Assembly: GCF_025263485.1 (NCBI RefSeq) | Contig: NZ_CP079863.1 | Location: 2,232,001 to 2,296,000 of the forward strand | Reading direction: 5' to 3' | DNA length: 64,000 bases | Origin: Mycobacterium sp. SMC-2 | Lineage (GTDB): Bacteria; Actinomycetota; Actinomycetes; Mycobacteriales; Mycobacteriaceae | The notes under the pieces: generated by a model | Seen by the model: only the letters and a program-made list of their open reading frames with translations | What the model was told of the DNA's origin: nothing | Databases searched by the model: none | In this document: in pieces, positions 1 to 7,995 of the stretch | Layout of the letters: each line of letters opens with the position of its first letter | Numbering within the stretch: the stretch's first letter is position 1 | Made by a program: the position numbers and the translations under genes

Positions 1-280
1 CCATCCTCAGCGTTTCGACCTGCATCGTGGAGAAGGTGGTGAGCCCGCCGCACAAGCCGGTGCCCAGCAGGGGGCGCCGATAACTCGACAGCGGCAGCCG
101 CTCCAGCAGCCGGGTGGTGAAGTAGCCCACCAGGAAGGCGCCGACGATGTTCACCGTGAACGTCGGCCACGGCCACCTCGCCGGGTCGCCGGCCGTGAGC
201 GCGCCCACGGCGGCGCGGGCCAGCGAGCCCAGCGCACCGCCCGCGAAAACCGCCGCCAACTCGCGATAGTCGTGTGCCAC
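1..280 (-). CDS. crcB: Fluoride ion channel CrcB/FluC (C-terminus outside window)
   Basis: Small membrane protein that exports fluoride as a dual-topology dimer. The 93 visible codons start at a GTG (complement of 278-280) and run off the left edge. Family signatures are in the right order: a glycine-rich first helix with [11 protein letters not shown], then [12 protein letters not shown] with the conserved Asn, then [14 protein letters not shown], the segment carrying the pore Thr/Ser/Phe residues. In mycobacteria two crcB genes usually lie in tandem next to pgmA, so a second copy is expected beyond the edge. It is divergent from pgmA, with about 100 bp between the starts. Identity is secure; only the end is missing. 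Confidence 0.92.
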   Translation of the reverse strand, partial: MAHDYRELAAVFAGGALGSLARAAVGALTAGDPARWPWPTFTVNIVGAFLVGYFTTRLLERLPLSSYRRPLLGTGLCGGLTTFSTMQVETLRM

Positions 281-343
281 GCCTGATCCCTTCCCCTTTG
301 CCAGGACTTACGGGTGGGTGAATCCGGGACGTCAGAAAAGTAC

Positions 344-355
344 CTGACAAGTCAG
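344..355. promoter_or_regulatory. 12-bp palindrome in the crcB/pgmA divergent spacer
   Basis: CTGAC and GTCAG arms are separated by AA, about 25 bp upstream of the preferred pgmA start. It could be a regulator site serving either divergent gene. No fluoride-riboswitch-like structure was recognised in the same spacer. The assignment is weak. Confidence 0.25.
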
Positions 356-379
356 CGACGTGCGGCGCGGGCAGAATTG

Positions 380-2023
380 ATGACCATGGCCCACCCCCGC
401 GCCGGTCAGCCGGCCCAGCCCGAAGACCTCGTCGATCTGCCACACCTGGTGACGGCCTACTACACGGTTGCGCCCGATCCCGACGACGTGGCCCAGCAGG
501 TGGCGTTCGGCACCTCGGGGCACCGCGGGTCGGCGCTGGGCGGGGCGTTCAACGAGGCCCACATCCTGGCCATCACCCAGGCCATCGTCGAGTACCGCGC
601 CGCCCACGGCACCACCGGCCCGTTGTTCATCGGTCGTGACACGCATGGCCTTTCGGAGCCGGCGTGGGTTTCGGCGCTGGAGGTGCTGGCCGCCAACGAC
701 GTCGTCGCGGTCATCGACTCCCGCGACCGCTACACCCCGACACCGGCGGTCAGCCACGCCATCCTCGCCTACAACCGCGGGCGCACGGACGGGCTTGCAG
801 ACGGCATCGTCGTCACGCCGTCGCACAACCCCCCACCGGACGGCGGCTTCAAGTACAACCCGCCCAACGGCGGCCCGGCGGACACCGACGCGACGAACGC
901 AATCGCCAAGCGCGCCAACGAGATTCTGAGCGACGGTTCCGGAGTCAAGCGGGTACCGCTCGCCCGAGCCCTGCGGACCGTCCAGCGCCACGACTATCTG
1001 GGCAACTATGTCGACGACCTGCCCAACGTGGTCGACATCGGCGCGATTCGCGCGGCCGGGGTGCGGATCGGGGCCGACCCGCTGGGTGGGGCGAGCGTCG
1101 ACTACTGGGGTGAGATCGCCGAGCGGCACGGTCTCGACCTGACGGTGGTCAACCCGTTGGTCGACGCGACGTGGCGATTCATGACGCTCGATCATGACGG
1201 CAAGATCCGGATGGACTGCAGCTCGCCGGACGCGATGGCTGGGCTCATTTCGATGATCGCCACCTGCGACCGCTACCAGATCGCCACCGGCAACGACGCC
1301 GACTCCGACCGCCACGGCATCGTCACGCCCGACGGGGGGCTGCTCAACCCCAACCACTATCTGGCGGTGGCCATCGACTACCTCTACACGCACCGGCCGG
1401 CCTGGCCGGACGGCATCGCCGTCGGCAAGACCGCGGTCAGCTCGTCGATCATCGACCGGGTGGTGGCCGGCATCGGTCGCAAGCTCGTCGAAGTGCCGGT
1501 CGGGTTCAAGTGGTTCGTCGACGGCCTGATCGGCGGCACCATCGGGTTCGGCGGCGAGGAGTCCGCGGGGGCGTCGTTCCTGCGGCGCGACGGCTCGGTG
1601 TGGACCACCGACAAGGACGGCATCATCCTGGCGCTGCTGGCCTCCGAGATCCTGGCCGTCACCGGGTTGACCCCGTCGCAGCGCTACCAGCAGCTGACCG
1701 CCGAGTACGGCACGCCCTTCTACGCGCGGGTCGACGCGCCCGCCGATCGTGACCAGAAAGCCCGGCTGGCCAAGCTCTCTGCCGAGCAGGTGACCGCGAC
1801 CGAGGTGGCAGGCGAGCCGATCGCCGCGAAACTCACCGCCGCCCCCGGCAACGGCGCCGCCTTGGGCGGATTGAAGGTGACGACCGCCAACGCATGGTTT
1901 GCCGCGCGCCCGTCGGGCACCGAGGACGTCTACAAAATCTATGCGGAGTCTTTCAACGGCCCCGAGCATTTAGCGGAGGTGCAAGGAGCCGCGCGCGAGG
2001 TAGTTAATAAAGTCATTGGGTGA
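380..2023 (+). CDS. pgmA: Phosphoglucomutase (alpha-D-glucose phosphate-specific)
   Basis: Interconverts glucose-1-phosphate and glucose-6-phosphate, linking glycolysis with glycogen, trehalose and cell-wall sugar synthesis in the cytoplasm. The phosphoserine loop TPSHNPP has the acceptor Ser near residue 148. The metal-binding loop DADSDRHG lies near 306, the sugar-binding loop GEESAGASF near 390, and the C-terminal phosphate-binding segment [10 protein letters not shown] near 525. The ATG at 380 gives 547 residues, the length I recall for the M. tuberculosis protein. An ATG two codons later (386) is nearly as good. An open frame back to 314 lacks family-like sequence. The stop overlaps the start of the next gene (GTGA), so the two are probably co-translated. 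Confidence 0.96.
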   Translation: MTMAHPRAGQPAQPEDLVDLPHLVTAYYTVAPDPDDVAQQVAFGTSGHRGSALGGAFNEAHILAITQAIVEYRAAHGTTGPLFIGRDTHGLSEPAWVSALEVLAANDVVAVIDSRDRYTPTPAVSHAILAYNRGRTDGLADGIVVTPSHNPPPDGGFKYNPPNGGPADTDATNAIAKRANEILSDGSGVKRVPLARALRTVQRHDYLGNYVDDLPNVVDIGAIRAAGVRIGADPLGGASVDYWGEIAERHGLDLTVVNPLVDATWRFMTLDHDGKIRMDCSSPDAMAGLISMIATCDRYQIATGNDADSDRHGIVTPDGGLLNPNHYLAVAIDYLYTHRPAWPDGIAVGKTAVSSSIIDRVVAGIGRKLVEVPVGFKWFVDGLIGGTIGFGGEESAGASFLRRDGSVWTTDKDGIILALLASEILAVTGLTPSQRYQQLTAEYGTPFYARVDAPADRDQKARLAKLSAEQVTATEVAGEPIAAKLTAAPGNGAALGGLKVTTANAWFAARPSGTEDVYKIYAESFNGPEHLAEVQGAAREVVNKVIG

Positions 2024-3285
2024 CCATTTCCCTCCGCCTTACGCGTTCGGGGGGACGCGGTCCCCGTTCCGAGCCGCTGCCGCGCGAAGTCTGGATCCTC
2101 AGCTGGGCCAACGTCATGGTCGCCCTGGGCTACGGTGTCATCTCGCCGGCGATGCCCGCCTTCGCCCACACCTTCGGGGTCAGCATCAACGCGGTGACTT
2201 TCTTGGTCACCGTCTTTTCGTTGAGCCGGCTGTGTTTCGCGCCGGTCAGCGGCGTGCTGGCGCAGCGGTTGGGCGAGCGGCGTATTTACATTGGTGGTTT
2301 GCTGATCGTGGCATTGTCCACCATCGCGTGTGCCTATTCGCAGACGTACTGGCAACTATTGTTTTTCCGGGGCGTCAGCGGCGTCGGCTCGACGATGTTT
2401 TATGTCTCGGCATTGGGACTGATGATCCACATCAGCCCGGCCAACGCGCGCGGGCGGATCGCGGGATTGTTCACGACGTCGTTCATGATCGGCGCGGTCG
2501 GCGGGCCGGCGATCGGCGGCCTGACGGCGGGGTGGGGGCTGACCGCTCCATTCATCGTGTACGGCGTCGCAATGCTGGGCGTGTCGGTCGTGCTGTTCTA
2601 CGGCCTGCGGCATTCGGAGCTGGCCGCGCCCCTGCCGCCGACACGGTCGACGGTGACGATGCGCCAGGCGCTGCGTGTCCGCGCTTATTGGGCCGCGCTG
2701 CTGGCCAATTTCGCGACCGGCTGGGCGGCGTTTGGGCTGCGCGTCGCGCTGGTGCCGCTGTTCCTATCCGACGTCATGGGCGAAAGCGTCGGCGTCATCG
2801 GAGTGGCCCTTGGGGCTTTCGCGGCCGGTAACGCCTTGGCCGTCGTCCCCAGCGGTTACCTGTCCGACCGGATGGGCCGGCGCACGTTGCTGATCATCGG
2901 CCTGACAGCGTCGGGCCTGGCGACCACCGCGCTGGGAGCCGTGTCGACGTTGCCGGCGTTCACGGTCGCGGCGGCGATATCCGGTGCGACGACGGGCATT
3001 TTCATGTCACCGATGCAGGCCGCCGTGGCGGACATCCTCGGCAGCGAGGCGCGCGCGGGCCTTCCGGTGGCGGCGGTGCAGATGCTGTCGGATCTGGGTG
3101 CCATTGTCGGCTCCGTCACGGTCGGCTGGGCCGCCGAGAACCTGAGCTTCAGCTGGGGCTTCACGATCAGCGGGATTGTTCTGCTGATCGCCGGCGTCGG
3201 TTGGGTGCTGGCGCCGGAAACGCGGACACTGATCCATCCCGAGCACGGTCTGGCGGAGTCCCAGGCGGACGTTGAGTTGGCTTGA
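2020..3285 (+). CDS. MFS transporter, 12 membrane segments
   Basis: Major facilitator superfamily exporter of 421 residues with about twelve hydrophobic helices. The loop between helices 2 and 3 has [12 protein letters not shown] and the equivalent loop in the second half has [11 protein letters not shown]. These are the duplicated G-x-x-x-D/G-R-x-G-R-R signatures of MFS drug and sugar exporters. The GTG start at 2020 overlaps the pgmA stop by four bases, which implies translational coupling. Substrate is unknown; the loops resemble DHA1-type drug efflux proteins. It could instead export a sugar or metabolite connected with pgmA, but nothing in the sequence decides this. Confidence 0.85.
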   Translation: MTISLRLTRSGGRGPRSEPLPREVWILSWANVMVALGYGVISPAMPAFAHTFGVSINAVTFLVTVFSLSRLCFAPVSGVLAQRLGERRIYIGGLLIVALSTIACAYSQTYWQLLFFRGVSGVGSTMFYVSALGLMIHISPANARGRIAGLFTTSFMIGAVGGPAIGGLTAGWGLTAPFIVYGVAMLGVSVVLFYGLRHSELAAPLPPTRSTVTMRQALRVRAYWAALLANFATGWAAFGLRVALVPLFLSDVMGESVGVIGVALGAFAAGNALAVVPSGYLSDRMGRRTLLIIGLTASGLATTALGAVSTLPAFTVAAAISGATTGIFMSPMQAAVADILGSEARAGLPVAAVQMLSDLGAIVGSVTVGWAAENLSFSWGFTISGIVLLIAGVGWVLAPETRTLIHPEHGLAESQADVELA

Positions 3286-3338
3286 CCAGCAACTTTGAAG
3301 CAAGGTTGCCGGTGGTGTAGCTTCGATTGGCACGACTT

Positions 3339-3411
3339 GGGGCTATGGCGCAGCTGGTAGCGCACCACACTGGCAGTGTGGGGGTCAGGGGTTCGAGTCC
3401 CCTTAGCTCCA
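3339..3411 (+). tRNA. tRNA-Ala (anticodon GGC)
   Basis: A 73-nt cloverleaf folds cleanly: acceptor GGGGCTA/TAGCTCC, D-stem GCGC/GCGC, anticodon stem CCACA/TGTGG with loop CTGGCAG, and T-arm AGGGG-TTCGAGT-CCCCT. The acceptor carries a G3:U70 wobble pair, the alanine identity element, and the discriminator base is A. The 3' CCA is not fully encoded (ACCG follows). The gene reads GCC codons, which are abundant at this GC content. Just downstream begins an AT-richer patch of small, broken and unusual genes, so the tRNA is a candidate integration point. Confidence 0.97.
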
Positions 3412-3442
3412 CCGGATATTCGGCTGCCCGACGACATCGGGC

Positions 3443-4253
3443 TCACCGATGTAGGTTCCACTGGCCGCAATCGCCGGCAAGGACGTCGTTGACGTCGACT
3501 TGAAGCCCCCCGACCACTGGGCCCGGATTCGACGGCGTGCTTACCACGCGTTGGTAGAGAACAGCGGCAGGGTCGACCTGCCCGCGGGACCAGGCCTTGG
3601 TCTGCCAGGCCCACCGGTGGCCGGGGGTGCGCGAATTGCCGATAACGCCGTCGGCTGCGGCCCACCGGCACACATCGATACCGCCGTAGACACCGGTGCG
3701 CTGCACTCCCAGTACAGAATTGATTCCGCGAAACCACTTGAGTGCCAGATTGTTCCAGGTGCCGTGGTCTATGTCCTCGTCGACGCTAAAGAAGATCGGG
3801 GCACTCTGACCGCCGCCCGCCGCGGTATGCAGCTCCCAGGCGGTGCGAGCATCGGCAACGCCGCCCTCGAACCCGCGCCTGAAGTCCGATGGTGCTGTCC
3901 CGCCCGGCTTGCCGTATTGGTAATTGCTGACGATCACTAGCCCAGCAGCGGTCAGCTGCTCGGCGTAAGCCCGCGTGATCGGCTTGGCGCCCATGGACGA
4001 GCCGGGACGCGATAGCGAGACGTAGTTGATGACCCCGGAGTAACCGGCGGCCCGAATATGGTCCGCTGGGATTTGGCGCATGGCGAAGTCGATCAAGTCT
4101 GGGAGTGGCAGCAGCCCCTGCAGGGACGGCGGCACTTGTCGATGCCGCATACAACCCTGGTAGTGCAGACGTGGCAATGGCGTAGCGCAATAAGTCGCGC
4201 CGGGGAATCGGGTGTGACCGCCGTAGGCGCACACTCACCGACACGTCCTGCAT
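3443..4253 (-). pseudogene. Tat-exported DUF1906 (glycoside-hydrolase-like) protein, frameshifted
   Basis: Resembles the Rv2525c family of Tat-exported proteins with a TIM-barrel, glycoside-hydrolase-like DUF1906 fold connected with the cell envelope. The first frame (ATG at 4253) encodes a twin-arginine signal, PRRDLLRYAIATSALPGLYA, then an Ala-rich cleavage region. The mature domain is in the next frame: LIDFAMRQIPADHIRAAGY, VSNYQYGKPGG, PIFFSVDEDID, RTGVYGGIDVCRWA, LQVDVNDVLAGDCGQW. The switch must fall at about 4090-4135. The second frame alone is open to 4234 but would lack a signal. A single-base indel explains everything, so this is either a recent pseudogene or a sequencing error. An intact cytosolic form is possible but less likely. 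Confidence 0.72.
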
Positions 4254-4760
4254 CGCGTGATGTTAAATTCGTGACTTTTGTGAATAGAAGTAGCGTGCAG
4301 TAGTTGATATCAAATCGGTCTTTGTGGTTCACCGGCCTGAGTCAGTGGCTGGAGCGCTGACTACGATTCTGCCGGTTCAGAGTTCTGAGCCCAATGGGGT
4401 CATGGGTGTCGATGCAGGCGCTTGACGCCGTCAAGGACACCTTCGTGTCCTTACGCTATGAGACTGCGATTCTCCAATCCCAGTGCCTGGCCAATCGCAG
4501 CACGGGCGATGTCCTCGCTCGTCAACTCCACGGTGCGGCGGTGGAGCGGTATCCAAGTCCGCCGCGGCAAGTGCAACGTGCGGCACAATCAGTCCGCGAT
4601 GTGGCTGTTGCCTTCCATGAGATCGCCTATGGGGGTTGGCTGTTCACGTGCCCCTTAGCCGCGCCGGATACGCCGGGCGCGCCATTTCGCGGATCTGCCG
4701 GGGCCTCAAAGGGACTTTAGACCCTACCCCCGGAGGGTATATCGGTCGCATCATTCGCAC
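4254..4760. other. 507-bp region without an intact gene; possible ORF remnant on minus strand
   Basis: The stretch is AT-richer than its surroundings, especially 4254-4330. On the minus strand, 4451-4618 reads as a short coding-like segment: MEGNSHIAD, a TGA stop at 4589-4591, then in the same frame RRTWIPLHRRTVELTSEDIA and a natural stop at 4451. The sequence after the TGA looks protein-like, so it may be a gene remnant with an in-frame stop, or a 45-residue ORF from the TTG at 4588. The family was not recognised. Plus-strand ORFs over the same DNA look like its shadows. The copper-type operator at 4725 closes the region. Confidence 0.3.
4725..4739. promoter_or_regulatory. RicR/CsoR-type copper operator
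   Basis: The sequence TACCC-CCGGA-GGGTA exactly fits the TACCC-N5-GGGTA palindrome known for RicR, the copper-sensing repressor of mycobacteria that controls mymT, mmcO and lpqS. It ends 21 bp before the ATG at 4761. The TATATC just after it could serve as a -10 element, which would place the operator over the promoter. Identification is by motif only; no ricR gene lies in this window. Confidence 0.72.
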
Positions 4761-5084
4761 ATGACTGAAGCAGGAGAATCCACCGAGCCGCCGCCTGCAG
4801 CGCAGCCCGTGCACTCGGATCGGACTAGTCGGGTGGACCACGTTTGGGCCCTGGTGGGTATCGCCGCCGGTGTCGTCTTCATCGTGGCCGTGATCTTTTT
4901 CTCGGGGTTCTTTATGGGCCGGGCTTCGGGCGGACCCTACGGCGGGCACGGGATCTCCAGCGGCGGCCGCGACGCTACCTGCCCCATGATGGGATCCGGC
5001 GGAGGCGTGGGACCCGGCATGATGGGCCCGGGAGGATCGACGGCCCCTGGGCAAACGGCGGCTACCCCGACGCCCCACCCGTAG
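4761..5084 (+). CDS. Small Met-rich membrane protein, likely copper-responsive
   Basis: A protein of 107 residues with a polar N-terminus, one strong transmembrane helix (about residues 28-52, WALVGIAAGVVFIVAVIFF), and a Gly/Met/His-rich tail. The tail contains CPMMGSGGGVGPGMMGPGG, a spacing suited to Cu(I) ligation by Met and Cys. The tail would be on one face of the membrane, and its orientation is not certain. It sits directly downstream of a perfect RicR-type operator, so copper induction is predicted. I do not recognise a named family. It may act as a copper chaperone, a sponge, or a small partner of an exporter encoded elsewhere. Function is inferred from composition plus operator only. 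Confidence 0.7.
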   Translation: MTEAGESTEPPPAAQPVHSDRTSRVDHVWALVGIAAGVVFIVAVIFFSGFFMGRASGGPYGGHGISSGGRDATCPMMGSGGGVGPGMMGPGGSTAPGQTAATPTPHP

Positions 5085-5204
5085 CGCCGCGCAACCGTAG
5101 ATCGGACAGAGAAATGTTGGCGCCCAACGTATTTGGCTTCGGCAGAATCACTTCCTGCGTCGTCTCAGGCCTCTGATTCACAGACCTCAGAGAGGGGGTC
5201 GGAA

Positions 5205-5672
5205 ATGCTCAATAAGCGCCGGCACCGAATTGCGCTTGCAGCCGGGAGCGTGGGGGTTACAGCGGGGTTGATGATCGTGGCGCTTCCGTTGGTTCCGCAG
5301 ATAGGCGCCAATATCGACAATGCTGCGCTGTCCGAGATGGGTATGGCGCCCGAAATGCCCGTCCCTCGTGTCATGCACTACGGTGCAATCGCCTATGCCC
5401 CGAGCGGCGCATGGGGTAGATCTTCGGGTTACGTATCGCAGGCACTAGCGAATCAAGCCGCATTGGAGCAGTGTGGCGACCCGGATTGCAGGGTGATCGT
5501 CGGCTTCTATGTGTGCGGCGCGGTCGCTTACGACGGCGTGACCTACATGGGAGGATCCGGCCTATCTCGGCAAGCGGCAGAAGCTGAAGCCTTGAACAGG
5601 CTGCCCGGCGGGAAGATCGTCAACTGGGTGTGCCAGCCGCACTGGGGCGGCCCGGTTACCCGATCACCGTAG
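5205..5672 (+). CDS. Secreted DUF4189-domain protein
   Basis: A 155-residue protein with a positively charged N-terminus (MLNKRRHR) and a long hydrophobic stretch to about residue 35, consistent with a Sec signal or anchor. The remainder follows the DUF4189 pattern: YGAIAYAPSGAWGRSSGY, a Ser/Ala stretch with ANQAALEQCGDPDC, then FYVCGAVAYDGVTY. Four cysteines probably pair into disulfides. The domain is common in mycobacterial exported proteins of unknown role. The ATG at 5205 is chosen because AGAGGGGG lies just upstream; the open frame extends back to 5133 without signal-like sequence. It is about 120 bp behind the copper-linked gene and could be read through from it. Confidence 0.8.
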   Translation: MLNKRRHRIALAAGSVGVTAGLMIVALPLVPQIGANIDNAALSEMGMAPEMPVPRVMHYGAIAYAPSGAWGRSSGYVSQALANQAALEQCGDPDCRVIVGFYVCGAVAYDGVTYMGGSGLSRQAAEAEALNRLPGGKIVNWVCQPHWGGPVTRSP

Positions 5673-5723
5673 ACGACAGGGTTCATCCGAGCGTCGGGGT
5701 CACGGCACCCGTTCGAGCGCAAA

Positions 5724-6665
5724 TCATCGCGCGGGAACGAGAATGGTCTTTCCCGGCAGGCGATTGGCGTCGGAGTCATCGTGCACGGTAGCGGCGTCGG
5801 TCAGCGGACGCCGGTCGGCGACGTCGATTAACAGCTGCCCGGCGTCGACGCGGCTGACGATCTCGGCCAGCTGCGCGGCGTCGCTGCGGACGAACATGCG
5901 CTGGGCGCGCACCTGCCGCGTCGGGTCCTCCGGTCCCGATGTCATGGTGCCGATGTGGATCCCGCCGTCGGCGACCAGGCCGACGAGGGCCGTGGTCTGC
6001 TCTGGTGAGGTACTGACCAGATTGAGCACTACGTCGAAGGGCTGTCCGGTCACGGCGAGCGGGGAGGCCGTGTAGTCGATGTAGCCGACGATCCGGTCGG
6101 CTCCGTAGCCCCGCAGGCGGGTTTCGCTTCGGCCCGAGGCGGTCGCTGTGACGACGGCTTCGGCCTGCTTGGCCAATTGAACCGCGTAGCCGCCGACGGC
6201 CCCGCCCGCACCGTTGATCAGGATGTTCTGCCCCGCCTGCAATTCCGCCGCCTCGAACAACGCCTGCCAAGCCGTCAAACCGACGGTCGGCAGCGCGGCG
6301 GAATCGGCTAGCGCCACCGACTTCGGCGCGGCGGTCAGCGCGGCGGCCGGGGCGAGCACATACTCGGCGGCGGCGCCGGGGGAATCCAGCGGAAGCAAGC
6401 CGACGACTGCTTCGCCGGCGTTCCAGCCCGTCACCCCATCGCCGAGCTCGGCGATCGTTCCGGCGACGTCGATGCCCGGAGTGTGGGGAAAGGAAATCGC
6501 GTACACCTCCGACAGGTAGCCACCGCGGATGCCCGCGTCGACCGGGTTGAATGAGGTCGCGGCCACCTGCACCAGGACTTCGCCGGGGCCGGGCACCGGC
6601 CGCTGAACCTCTTCGTACTGCAGGACCTCACTGCCGCCATAACGGTGATATTGCACAGCCTTCAT
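5724..6665 (-). CDS. NADP-dependent quinone oxidoreductase-like (zinc-independent MDR family)
   Basis: Medium-chain dehydrogenase/reductase of 313 residues that probably reduces quinones or activated alkenals with NADPH. The N-terminal GroES-like domain has MKAVQYHRYGGSEVL and FNPVDAGIRGGY; the Rossmann domain carries INGAGGAVGGYAVQLAK near residue 150. The catalytic-zinc cysteines and the structural-zinc loop of alcohol dehydrogenases are missing, as expected for QOR-type enzymes. It is divergent from a MarR-family gene, with three copies of an inverted-repeat operator in the 135-bp gap. Repression by the MarR protein and release by an electrophile or quinone is the natural model, as with many MarR/QOR pairs. 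Confidence 0.88.
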   Translation of the reverse strand: MKAVQYHRYGGSEVLQYEEVQRPVPGPGEVLVQVAATSFNPVDAGIRGGYLSEVYAISFPHTPGIDVAGTIAELGDGVTGWNAGEAVVGLLPLDSPGAAAEYVLAPAAALTAAPKSVALADSAALPTVGLTAWQALFEAAELQAGQNILINGAGGAVGGYAVQLAKQAEAVVTATASGRSETRLRGYGADRIVGYIDYTASPLAVTGQPFDVVLNLVSTSPEQTTALVGLVADGGIHIGTMTSGPEDPTRQVRAQRMFVRSDAAQLAEIVSRVDAGQLLIDVADRRPLTDAATVHDDSDANRLPGKTILVPAR

Positions 6666-6685
6666 GGTCTTCTCCGTTCCTCATG

Positions 6686-6784
6686 TGCTTCGATCTCGAA
6701 GCAGCTACTTCCCATAACTTGCTTCGAAGTCGAAACGATTCCCGGATCGCGGAGTGATGAACACCACGTTGCTTCGATGTCGAA
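6686..6784. promoter_or_regulatory. Three-copy MarR-type operator (TTCGA-N2-TCGAA)
   Basis: Three inverted repeats with identical arms TTCGA/TCGAA and two-base centres lie at 6689-6700 (centre TC), 6723-6734 (centre AG) and 6773-6784 (centre TG). The first extends to an 18-bp near-perfect palindrome at 6686-6703. They fill the spacer between the divergent oxidoreductase and MarR genes. The third abuts the regulator start, so binding should both repress the oxidoreductase and autoregulate the repressor. Confidence 0.8.
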
Positions 6785-6800
6785 GTTTTATGATCGCGGC

Positions 6801-7286
6801 ATGCCGGAATTCCTCCGCCCCCAGCAGATGCGCACCTACTTTGCCCTGATGGAGGGGGTCAGTCTGCTGCAGTACGCCGTGCAACGGCAGTTACGGGCCG
6901 AGGGCGATCTCAGCTATGTGCAGTTCGAGATATTGGCCAAACTTGCCGATGCCCAGCGCCAGTTGACCATGACCGAGCTGGCCGACGGCGTGGTTTACAG
7001 CCGCAGCGGTCTCACCCATCAGGCGGGTCTGCTGGAGAAGGCCGGCCTCATCGCCCGCGAGGGCAGCGTCGATGACCAACGCGCCACCGTCGTTCGCATC
7101 ACGGAAGCCGGCCACGCCCGTCTCGCCAAAGTCTTGCCCGGCCACATCCGCGTCGTCCGCGACCTGCTATTCGATGCGCTTTCCGGCGACGACGTGCGCG
7201 TGCTCGGCGACATCATGAGCCGAGCACGCGACCACATGCGCGCCCGACCATCGCGCTCGGCCGCCTCGCGCAAACGCCACCACTGA
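6801..7286 (+). CDS. MarR-family transcriptional regulator
   Basis: A 161-residue dimeric winged-helix repressor. The DNA-binding part has FEILAKLADAQRQLTMTELA (helices 2-3), then YSRSGLTHQAGLLEKAGLIA as the recognition helix, and a wing with REGSVDDQRATVVRITEAG; the DxR wing motif is typical of MarR. N- and C-terminal helices form the dimer interface. The start is set at the ATG at 6801. An upstream in-frame ATG at 6778 lies inside the third operator copy, and the open frame to 6645 crosses all the operators, so the longer versions are unlikely. It is the probable regulator of the divergent quinone oxidoreductase. Confidence 0.88.
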   Translation: MPEFLRPQQMRTYFALMEGVSLLQYAVQRQLRAEGDLSYVQFEILAKLADAQRQLTMTELADGVVYSRSGLTHQAGLLEKAGLIAREGSVDDQRATVVRITEAGHARLAKVLPGHIRVVRDLLFDALSGDDVRVLGDIMSRARDHMRARPSRSAASRKRHH

Positions 7287-7512
7287 TCCCAGCCCGCCTT
7301 CGTCCACGGTGTGCACCCGTGAGTGATGAACTTTGCCACCGCGGCGCCTGGACTCGTGCGACAACGAGGTTCGTGTGAAGGCCGCCGTCGGAGACGATCA
7401 GTTTCCCGTCGCCGGCCCACGTGGTGAAGCTGCGGCCTGCGAAATAGTCGCCGGGCTCCGCGTAGCGACGTAGGTGCTGTAGAGAGCTGGCGGGGCATTT
7501 GAACTCAAACAT
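7213..7512 (-). CDS. Hypothetical protein, 99 residues, doubtful C-terminus
   Basis: The ATG at 7512 follows a GGGA sequence at suitable distance, and the first 55-60 residues (RRYAEPGDYFAGRSFTTW, then GKLIVSDGGLHTN) look like real protein. The last 25 residues are antisense to the end of the MarR gene and are Arg-rich. A neighbouring frame gives AVAKFITHGCTPWTKAGWDQ at about the point where quality drops. The gene may therefore be frameshifted or be a remnant. No family recognised. The rest of 7287-7724 has no supportable gene. Confidence 0.35.
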   Translation of the reverse strand: MFEFKCPASSLQHLRRYAEPGDYFAGRSFTTWAGDGKLIVSDGGLHTNLVVARVQAPRWQSSSLTGAHRGRRRAGISGGVCARRPSAMVGRACGRVLGS

Positions 7513-7724
7513 TAAGTCCCGGCAACGACTTGGTAGAGACTGCGTAGCGGGAACGAGCCGCGTGGCCTGGCCGATTAGGTTTTCGCCACCGTGCGGATTA
7601 TTCTTGCCCGCGGTTCGATTGCGACTCTCCGAAAGCAGCCATGCCCATTCAGCCCACACTGCTGCGCCGACAATCGCTGCGCAGTGCCCGCGCACATCGG
7701 GCCGCTCCCCGCGTGAAGTGCCCA

Positions 7725-7919
7725 ATGGTCGGCCAGTGCTTCGATATCGAAATCACCCGCGATGCTGACGGGTGGATGATTCGCATTCCCGAGATCGGCA
7801 GGGTCACCCGCACCAGCCGCCGGGGCACGGTGGAGCTGGCGGCACGGGAATGCATCGCCACCTGGACCGGCATTCCCATCGGTTATGTCGCCGTCTATGT
7901 CGTGAGCGAGCTCGGTTAG
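7725..7919 (+). CDS. HicB-like small protein
   Basis: A 64-residue protein from the ATG at 7725 (an in-frame ATG at 7641 would add 28 Arg-rich residues). The strand pattern CFDIEITRDADGWMIRIPEI, then RGTVELAARECIATW and a hydrophobic end, resembles the partially RNase-H-like HicB antitoxin fold, in which an acidic/aromatic strand pair is followed by a helix with A-R-E-x-I. No HicA toxin gene was seen next to it. It may be an orphan antitoxin-like protein, as many mycobacterial members are. Family assignment is tentative; the reading frame itself is convincing. Confidence 0.55.
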   Translation: MVGQCFDIEITRDADGWMIRIPEIGRVTRTSRRGTVELAARECIATWTGIPIGYVAVYVVSELG

Positions 7920-7995
7920 CGTCGCACGCACGTAGTCGCCAAGGTGTATCTCGCGCGTGACCTCGCCGCGACGATGACGCGAAACGCTCATCATC

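Noticed and set aside
53..300. Fluoride riboswitch upstream of crcB
   Set aside because: The spacer shows no conserved crcB-RNA pairing; only a short palindrome is seen.
332..1969. Long minus-strand ORF over pgmA (545 residues)
   Set aside because: Antisense to a fully recognised phosphoglucomutase; Arg/Val/Gly-rich composition is typical of GC-rich shadow frames.
3412..3442. attL/attR-type phage attachment at the tRNA end
   Set aside because: No duplicate of the tRNA 3' end and no integrase gene were found in the window; kept only as a hypothesis.
4394..4720. 108-residue plus-strand ORF before the copper operator
   Set aside because: No ribosome-binding site or family; it overlaps the more protein-like minus-strand remnant.
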